Shown: positions 22,505-26,629 of the stretch, piece after piece
Layout: every line of letters starts with the position of its first letter
Position numbering within the stretch: position 1 is the stretch's first letter
From: Selenomonadaceae bacterium UBA2897
GTDB taxonomy: Bacteria; Bacillota; Negativicutes; Selenomonadales; Selenomonadaceae
Reading direction: 5' to 3'
Assembly: GCA_002350105.1 (NCBI GenBank)
Contig: DEDT01000055.1
Span: 1-26,629, forward strand
Length of the DNA stretch: 26,629 nt
Program-made: the position numbers and the translations under genes
The notes under the pieces: model-generated
Database searches by the model: none
What the model was told of the DNA's origin: nothing
Seen by the model: only the letters and a program-made list of their open reading frames with translations

Positions 22505-23536
22505 TTAGTGCTGGAAGCCGCAGACGGGGTAATGGCAGACCTTGCAATTCTGGCAGAGGCCACCGATGCCCCAGCGGCGGATTTCGCGGCGCGTGAGATG
22601 CTCGCCCGCGATGATGCGTGGCAAGGCGAGGTCGAACACCGTCGCGGGCGCGTACATCACGCACCCCGGCAGGCCGAGAACCGGCACCTCACGTCCCTCG
22701 CGCTCGAAATAGCCCACGAGGAACATCGCGCCCGGCAGCACCGGCGCGCCATACGTCTCGATCTTCGCCCCCGCATCGCGGATGGCGGCCGGCGTGCGGT
22801 CGTCCGGGTCTACGCTCATGCCGCCCGTCGTGAGGATGATATCCATGCCGAGGTCCAGCAGCTCCTTGATCTTCGCCTCCGTATGCTCCTTCACATCATC
22901 CGTCACGCGATGCTCCGTAATCGAGAGGCCGAATTTATTTAGCTTCCCCTCGATGACCGGCGTAAACGTATCCTCGATACGCCCGAGGAACACCTCGGTG
23001 CCCGTCGTCACCACGCCGACCTTCAGGTTCTGCCGGTACGGCCGCAGGCGCAGCAACGGCTCCGTCCCCGCCACCTTTTTCACCTGCTCCATCTTTTCTT
23101 TATCAATGACCAGCGGTATGATGCGCATGCCCGCCAGCTTCTGCCCCTTCTTCACGGGGAAATTCTGCGGCAGCGTCGCAATCGTCACATCCTCCAGCTC
23201 ATTCACCGCATCAAACCGCGCCTCATCCACCTGGAACACGCCATCGCACGTCGCCTTGAGCTCAATCTTGCCCTCCTTCGGCGCCGTCGCCTCCATGTGC
23301 TCATTGATGCAGATATCCCGCAGCACCGCCGCCGCGTCATTCTCATGCATCTTCGTCTCATCATTTTCCCAAATATAAATATGGTCCTTGCCCAGCGAGA
23401 GCAGTACGGGGATATCCTCCTCCGTAATCACATGCCCCTTACGGAACCGCGCATCCTTCGTCACCCCCTTAATAATCTGGGTGATATCGTGACAAAGAAT
23501 CTGTCCCACTGCATCGACTGTCTTCATTTCTTTCAT
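22505..23536 (-). CDS. MoeA-like molybdopterin-binding protein with Cys-rich tail
   Basis: The 343-residue protein is the first Moco gene after the riboswitch. Residues about 175-300 form a molybdopterin-binding (MoCF) domain with VGVVTTGTEVFLGRIEDTF, ILTTGGMSVDPDDRTP and VLPGAMFLVGY...VLGLPGCVMY. The N-terminal half (TVDAVGQILCHDITQIIKGVTKDARFRKGHVI) matches a family of MoeA/CinA-like proteins of anaerobes that lack the full MoeA architecture. The C-terminus carries C328-x2-C331-x2-C334-x4-C339, a likely metal or Fe-S site. GGGAG precedes ATG 23536. It may be a Moco carrier or a specialised insertase; its exact role is unknown. Confidence 0.88.
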   Translation of the reverse strand: MKEMKTVDAVGQILCHDITQIIKGVTKDARFRKGHVITEEDIPVLLSLGKDHIYIWENDETKMHENDAAAVLRDICINEHMEATAPKEGKIELKATCDGVFQVDEARFDAVNELEDVTIATLPQNFPVKKGQKLAGMRIIPLVIDKEKMEQVKKVAGTEPLLRLRPYRQNLKVGVVTTGTEVFLGRIEDTFTPVIEGKLNKFGLSITEHRVTDDVKEHTEAKIKELLDLGMDIILTTGGMSVDPDDRTPAAIRDAGAKIETYGAPVLPGAMFLVGYFEREGREVPVLGLPGCVMYAPATVFDLALPRIIAGEHLTRREIRRWGIGGLCQNCKVCHYPVCGFQH

Positions 23537-23585
23537 AAAGTTTATCTCCCATCATATATCGGCAAAGGGCCTCCGGGGAAAGGCT

Positions 23586-23628
23586 GAATTCCTGGGAAAA
23601 TTTTTACTGTAGCAAATTTTCTCAGCGG
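23586..23628. repeat. Half copy of the foldback element (copy 5)
   Basis: The segment GAATTCCTGGGAAAATTTTTACTGTAGCAAATTTTCTCAGCGG matches one arm of the family core (AATTCTTGGGAAAATTTTTCCTGTAGCAAATTTTCTCAGCG in copy 2) in its key blocks GGGAAAATTTTT, TGTAGCAAATTTTCTCAGCG. The inner stem and the other arm are absent. It lies in the leader between the Moco riboswitch terminator and the first Moco gene. Confidence 0.7.
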
Positions 23629-23692
23629 AATCGGGGGACAGCCCCGCGGCGGCCTCCCGCTAAGGATGCTAAAATGCTGACGCATTTTGGCT

Positions 23693-23750
23693 ACATGGGC
23701 GTAGGAAGCGAACCGCGTGCTACGCACTTGTTTGCTTCAACGCCCATTGT
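23693..23750. repeat. Long hairpin between the riboswitch terminator and the Moco operon
   Basis: ATGGGCGT (23695-23702) pairs with ACGCCCAT (23740-23747). Inside it GAAGCGAAC pairs with GTTTGCTTC (one mismatch), and GCGT/ACGC forms the tip. A smaller AAAATGC/GCATTTT hairpin lies next to it at about 23671-23688. No gene is seen here. Confidence 0.65.
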
Positions 23751-23792
23751 AAAAAAAGACTGCCCTCTTGCGACACGCGCAAAAGGACAGTC
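23751..23792 (-). terminator. Intrinsic terminator of the Moco riboswitch
   Basis: On the minus strand a 15-bp stem (23778-23792 with 23758-23772) is followed by T7 (23751-23757). Two pairs are G-U only in the minus-strand RNA and would be C-A mismatches on the plus strand, which fixes the orientation. It is the expression platform upstream of the Moco genes. Confidence 0.85.
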
Positions 23793-23799
23793 TCCCAGA

Positions 23800-23930
23800 T
23801 AGTCTTCACCCTATCCAGCCAGGCCCCTTTTCAACACGGAAGGCGAGGGCGTTTCCCCCCTCACCCCGGCGCGATGGCATAGCAGCAGGTAAATTCCTAC
23901 TGCCTTAGCACACCTTTGCTCGGAGTCGCT
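23800..23930 (-). promoter_or_regulatory. Molybdenum cofactor (Moco) riboswitch
   Basis: Read on the minus strand, this leader has the layout of the Moco RNA motif known from the E. coli moaA leader. It starts CTCCGAGC..AGGTG, then an AAGGC..GCC arm with a GTAGGAA-type loop, then a GGGTGAGG-GGGAAAC-GCCCTCGCC hairpin and the signature CCTCGCCTTCCGTGTTGAAAAGG. This closely parallels CTTCGCCTCCCGTATCTGGAAAGG in E. coli as I recall it. The 5' CTCC can pair with the 3' GGGG as P1. An intrinsic terminator follows and then Moco biosynthesis genes, so ligand binding most likely stops transcription. The class was recognised by eye, not by a covariance model. Confidence 0.85.
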
Positions 23931-23943
23931 TTTCTTAGGTATT

Positions 23944-23965
23944 AGTATATCACGTTTAACGTTAA
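23944..23965 (-). promoter_or_regulatory. Probable -10 element and palindrome upstream of the Moco riboswitch
   Basis: On the minus strand TATACT (23944-23949) is a likely -10. The 10-bp palindrome TTAACGTTAA (23956-23965) lies just upstream where an operator could sit. No convincing -35 is seen, so an activator may be needed. Confidence 0.4.
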
Positions 23966-23981
23966 AATGCGATGACTTTTC

Positions 23982-24653
23982 TCACTCGATATCCTTGCGG
24001 CTTACTTTGCCCTCGGCGACGAGCTCATCGACCCACTTGCCGTGGTGATGCACCGCATAGTCGGTCAGCACCGTGCCGTCCTTCATGCCCTGGAACGACT
24101 CCGGGTTCACGCCGAGCGCGAGGTAGATGTGGCCGAGCGCCGCGGCAAAGCCGCACCCGCCCGCAATCGCGTGGATGGGAATCGCCCAGGCCTGCAGGCT
24201 CTGCGGCAGGCTCGTGCCCAGCCAGAGCACGAGGCCCGACGCCACGAGCACGCACCAGAGGCCCATCTGCAGCAGGATGTTCATCTTCTCGCCGCCATTG
24301 TAGAAGCCCTGCGGTGGCAGATCCGGCTCGCCGCCGACGAGCTCTGCCGGGAACTTCTTCTGGAACTCGATATCATCCTTCGTGAAGTGCAGCGCCTCGC
24401 TGAACAACCGCTTGTAGCCCTCCCGCGCGATGAACAGGCCGACGAACGGCGTCGCGATGAACACGCAGGCGAAGAAGCGATGCAGGAGCTGCAGGTTATG
24501 CGGCCCCACCGCGCGGTAGAAATCCCCGAAAGACGGGATGTAGAGCGGCAGTGCGGTCAGAAACAGCATGAGGAAGGAAATACCATTCAGCCAATGGCAG
24601 ATGATGAAGCCCTTCTTGTGGCGCGGCAAATATTTCAGTTTCGCCATAGCCAT
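23982..24653 (-). CDS. Formate dehydrogenase cytochrome b subunit (FdnI/FdoI-like)
   Basis: The 223-residue integral membrane protein passes electrons from the iron-sulfur subunit to the quinone pool. It has four hydrophobic segments and conserved haem-ligand His candidates: FIICHWLNG (His20), LLHRFFACVF, AWAIPIHAIAG and AALGHIYLA. This is the standard order in cytochrome b556 of formate dehydrogenases. The ATG at 24653 overlaps the stop codon of the iron-sulfur subunit gene (TGATG), showing translational coupling. It is the last gene of the fdh run, and the Moco riboswitch begins about 50 bp beyond it. Confidence 0.93.
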   Translation of the reverse strand: MAMAKLKYLPRHKKGFIICHWLNGISFLMLFLTALPLYIPSFGDFYRAVGPHNLQLLHRFFACVFIATPFVGLFIAREGYKRLFSEALHFTKDDIEFQKKFPAELVGGEPDLPPQGFYNGGEKMNILLQMGLWCVLVASGLVLWLGTSLPQSLQAWAIPIHAIAGGCGFAAALGHIYLALGVNPESFQGMKDGTVLTDYAVHHHGKWVDELVAEGKVSRKDIE

Positions 24654-25465
24654 CAGCCCTCTTTCTTCTCGTCATGCTTTTTGTCCATGCGGCTCTTGCG
24701 GAACTGGGCGATGGCGGCCATGCCGACGATGCCGGCTACGGCACCGAAGGTCGCCACCTGGCCGATGGGACGCGCCACATCTTTCCACATATCGATAGAC
24801 TTCGGCGTAGCGGGATCGGCGGGCAGGCCGAACTTCTCCGGCTTATCCGTCAGCACGTACATCATGTGGTTGCCGCCGACCTTGTTGTCGCCCACGCCGT
24901 AGAGCTGGGCATTCGGGAACGACTGCTTGACGACCTCGAGACGCTCCTTCGCGAGCTTCTCCATCTCCGCCTTCGGGCCAAAGCTGATGGCATCGGCCGT
25001 GCAGGTCTTGGCGCAGGCAGGCACCATACCCTCCTGAATGCGGTCAAAGCAGAGATCGCATTTCCGGGACTTGTGCGCGATGCCGTCGATCTTCGGGATG
25101 CCATAGGGGCAGTTCTTTGCGCAGTAGCCGCAGCCGACGCACTGGTCCTCGTTGATGACGACCGCGCCGCTGTCGAGCTTCGAGATGGCGTTCTCCGGGC
25201 AGCCATTGCGGCAGGCCGGGTCGCCGCAGTGCATGCACTGGTACTTGATGATATCCCAGCGGAACTTGCCCTGCTCATCCGTCGTCTCGTTGAATTTGAT
25301 GAGATTGTACGTCGTCGGCGTGAGGTCCGCATGGGACTGGTACTGGCCCTCAAAGGGCGTGCTCATATCTGCTGGCAGGTCGTGCCACTGCTTGCAGGCT
25401 ACCATGCAGGCGCGGCAGCCGCTGCAGCGGGAAATATCGTGCAGCATAGCCATTTCTTGTGCCAT
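24653..25465 (-). CDS. Formate dehydrogenase iron-sulfur subunit (FdnH-like)
   Basis: The 270-residue protein is the four-cluster ferredoxin subunit that wires the catalytic subunit to cytochrome b. Four Cys groups are present in order: CSGCRACMVAC (C14, C17, C20, C24), CMHCGDPACRNGC, CVGCGYCAKNC and CDLCFDRIQEG...CAKTC. A single hydrophobic segment near the C-terminus (IGQVATFGAVAGIVGMAAIAQF) anchors it. AAAGGAG lies upstream of ATG 25465, so the 12-codon longer frame is rejected. The C-terminal tail is Lys-rich and short. It is coupled to the cytochrome gene by a one-base overlap. Confidence 0.95.
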   Translation of the reverse strand: MAQEMAMLHDISRCSGCRACMVACKQWHDLPADMSTPFEGQYQSHADLTPTTYNLIKFNETTDEQGKFRWDIIKYQCMHCGDPACRNGCPENAISKLDSGAVVINEDQCVGCGYCAKNCPYGIPKIDGIAHKSRKCDLCFDRIQEGMVPACAKTCTADAISFGPKAEMEKLAKERLEVVKQSFPNAQLYGVGDNKVGGNHMMYVLTDKPEKFGLPADPATPKSIDMWKDVARPIGQVATFGAVAGIVGMAAIAQFRKSRMDKKHDEKKEG

Positions 25466-25511
25466 GATTTTATCTCCTTTCGCGTACAGGTGATTAGCCA
25501 TTAGCGATAAT

Positions 25512-26366
25512 TCAGATCAATACACTGCCGTGTTTGGCGAGTCCTTTTTCCTCGGCGAGCACATCGAGATGCAGCGTGGCCCAGTCCTGGAGGTAGATAT
25601 CCTCACGACCATGGCCCACGTAGGTCTTGATGTAGCTGTGGCATTCGTCGCAGGTATCGATACGCACCTGCCCTTTCTCCGGCAGGAGGATGGGCAGCTT
25701 CTGCGTATCCTTGTTGCCGCAATAGACGCAGCCGATGCGCGTGAAATGCCAGAGCGTGCCGCAACCGCCGCAGCGGAGGAAACGCTCGGCGCCATTGGCC
25801 TCCGTCTCCTTCTTCAGCTGGGCCATGACGGGCTGGCGGCCGCAAACGGGGCAGTAGTTCTCCCGCCAGCCGGCCTCCCGCCAGACCTGCGCGTCCTTCA
25901 GCTCGGCGGGCACGAGCGCGTCAATGAGCGCCCAGCCCACGAGCCTGATGGAAGCCTTTGGCAGTTTCACCTTGGTGATGAACGCAGCCAGCTCCTCATC
26001 CTGCTGCTTCAGGAGCAGGGTAAAGAACTGCTGAATCTCCTGCAGCTCCGTCTCACCGGCCCATACGGACCAGTCGGCAAGAGCCTTGGCCATCGCTGCG
26101 GGCAGCTGCTGTCCCTTGAATGCCGCCAGCACGTCGGGCAGCATGCCTGCGGCCACTTTGACCACAGCCCGCTGCAGTTTTTCCTGCTGCAACAGGGGAA
26201 CGCCGTCCTTTACGAGCTGCTGACACGCCGCCACCTCGGGGAACTCTACCGGCACGACCGCCTCCTGCAGGACACTCTGCAGGGTCTGGTAGAGGCCGGC
26301 TGTCTCCTCCAGGAACGGATGGGCAGCGAGATACGATGCAAGCGTGGTTTCAGGATTCTTGTTCAT
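25512..26366 (-). CDS. fdhE: Formate dehydrogenase accessory protein FdhE
   Basis: The 284-residue cytoplasmic protein assists maturation of respiratory formate dehydrogenases. Its rubredoxin-like metal site is clear: NYCPVCGRQPVM, RFLRCGGCGTLWHF, CVYCGNKDT and CDECHSYIKTY (eight Cys in four CxxC pairs, residues about 190-265). The N-terminal half is helical. AGGAG precedes ATG 26366. It lies between the catalytic and iron-sulfur subunit genes, whereas in enterobacteria fdhE follows the structural genes; here it is co-transcribed within the operon. Confidence 0.95.
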   Translation of the reverse strand: MNKNPETTLASYLAAHPFLEETAGLYQTLQSVLQEAVVPVEFPEVAACQQLVKDGVPLLQQEKLQRAVVKVAAGMLPDVLAAFKGQQLPAAMAKALADWSVWAGETELQEIQQFFTLLLKQQDEELAAFITKVKLPKASIRLVGWALIDALVPAELKDAQVWREAGWRENYCPVCGRQPVMAQLKKETEANGAERFLRCGGCGTLWHFTRIGCVYCGNKDTQKLPILLPEKGQVRIDTCDECHSYIKTYVGHGREDIYLQDWATLHLDVLAEEKGLAKHGSVLI

Positions 26367-26425
26367 CTGACTCTCCTATTCTTTCTGGCAAAAACGTCCT
26401 GCGGGATAAATCACCCCGCAGCACC

Positions 26426-26629
26426 TTAAGCTTTCTTGATATCGACGAGGCAGGCCTTGAACTCCTGCTCCTGAACATTCGGATCGAGCGCGTCGATGGT
26501 CAGGTAGTTCGTGGACGGGCCTTTCGAGAGACCCTTGAAGCCCCAGCTGTAGGGCATCCAGACCATGTGCGTTTCCTTGCCGTTGATGGTGAGCGGCTGA
26601 GCACGCTTCGTGACCATGGCCTTGACCTG
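26426..26629 (-). CDS. Formate dehydrogenase alpha (catalytic) subunit, C-terminal fragment
   Basis: The last 67 residues of a large molybdopterin oxidoreductase run off the window edge. They contain RAQPLTINGKETHMVWMPYSWGF, PSTNYLTIDALDPNVQEQEFKACLVDIKKA and a stop. This C-terminal pattern (VWMP..WG, N-x-LT..DP-x-S/N-x-xPE-x-KA-x-VDI) is that of FdnG/FdoG-type formate dehydrogenases, in the cap domain near the cofactor. The part with the Cys or selenocysteine active site and the Tat signal is outside the window. Confidence 0.88.
   Translation of the reverse strand, partial: QVKAMVTKRAQPLTINGKETHMVWMPYSWGFKGLSKGPSTNYLTIDALDPNVQEQEFKACLVDIKKA

Overview
The window is a GC-rich stretch of a bacterial chromosome. 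Gene content and protein style (FdnGHI-type formate dehydrogenase, YjfB-type motility protein, acetolactate decarboxylase, TSCPD protein, Uma2 protein, riboswitch-controlled Moco genes) suggest an anaerobic Negativicutes, probably a member of the Selenomonadaceae. This is an inference; no rRNA or marker gene is present.

Left part (1-13,600): a patchwork of metabolic, transport and housekeeping genes. In order: a membrane-anchored alpha/beta hydrolase (-), a Uma2-family protein (+), acetolactate decarboxylase (-), a Zn/Mn-type ABC permease and ATPase (-), a very small hydrophobic peptide gene with an opposing promoter (candidate type I toxin-antitoxin, about 4.69-5.01 kb), a dicarboxylate/glutamate symporter (+), a LysR regulator divergent from an MFS transporter, a PAP2 phosphatase (+), a small unknown gene with a hairpin leader (-), a MATE exporter (-), a YjfB-like peptide (-) and a TSCPD protein (-).

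Middle (13,650-15,970): an accessory patch that is visibly more AT-rich than its surroundings from about 14.3 kb. It holds a C39-peptidase-like protein, a HigB/HigA module with its own promoter, the 3' remnant of an XRE/phage-repressor-like gene, and a strong promoter driving a compact structured RNA with its own terminator, directly followed by a BECR/PBECR4-like nuclease gene. The promoter-RNA-terminator-nuclease order is the most promising candidate for an undescribed system here.

Right part (15,988-26,629): a molybdenum/formate island, all on the minus strand. Read in the direction of transcription it contains the formate dehydrogenase alpha subunit (partial), fdhE, the iron-sulfur subunit and cytochrome b; then a Moco riboswitch with an intrinsic terminator; then a MoeA-like protein with a Cys-rich tail, moeA, moaA and a MOSC-Mog fusion; then modA, modB and modC. 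ModABC imports molybdate, the Moa/Moe/Mog enzymes build and load the cofactor, FdhE helps mature the enzyme, and the dehydrogenase uses the cofactor. The riboswitch closes the feedback loop.

Scattered through the intergenic regions is a roughly 198-bp foldback element (four near-complete or complete copies plus one half copy). Its core is conserved, but in three copies the outermost arms are unrelated in sequence between copies while remaining almost perfectly self-complementary within each copy.
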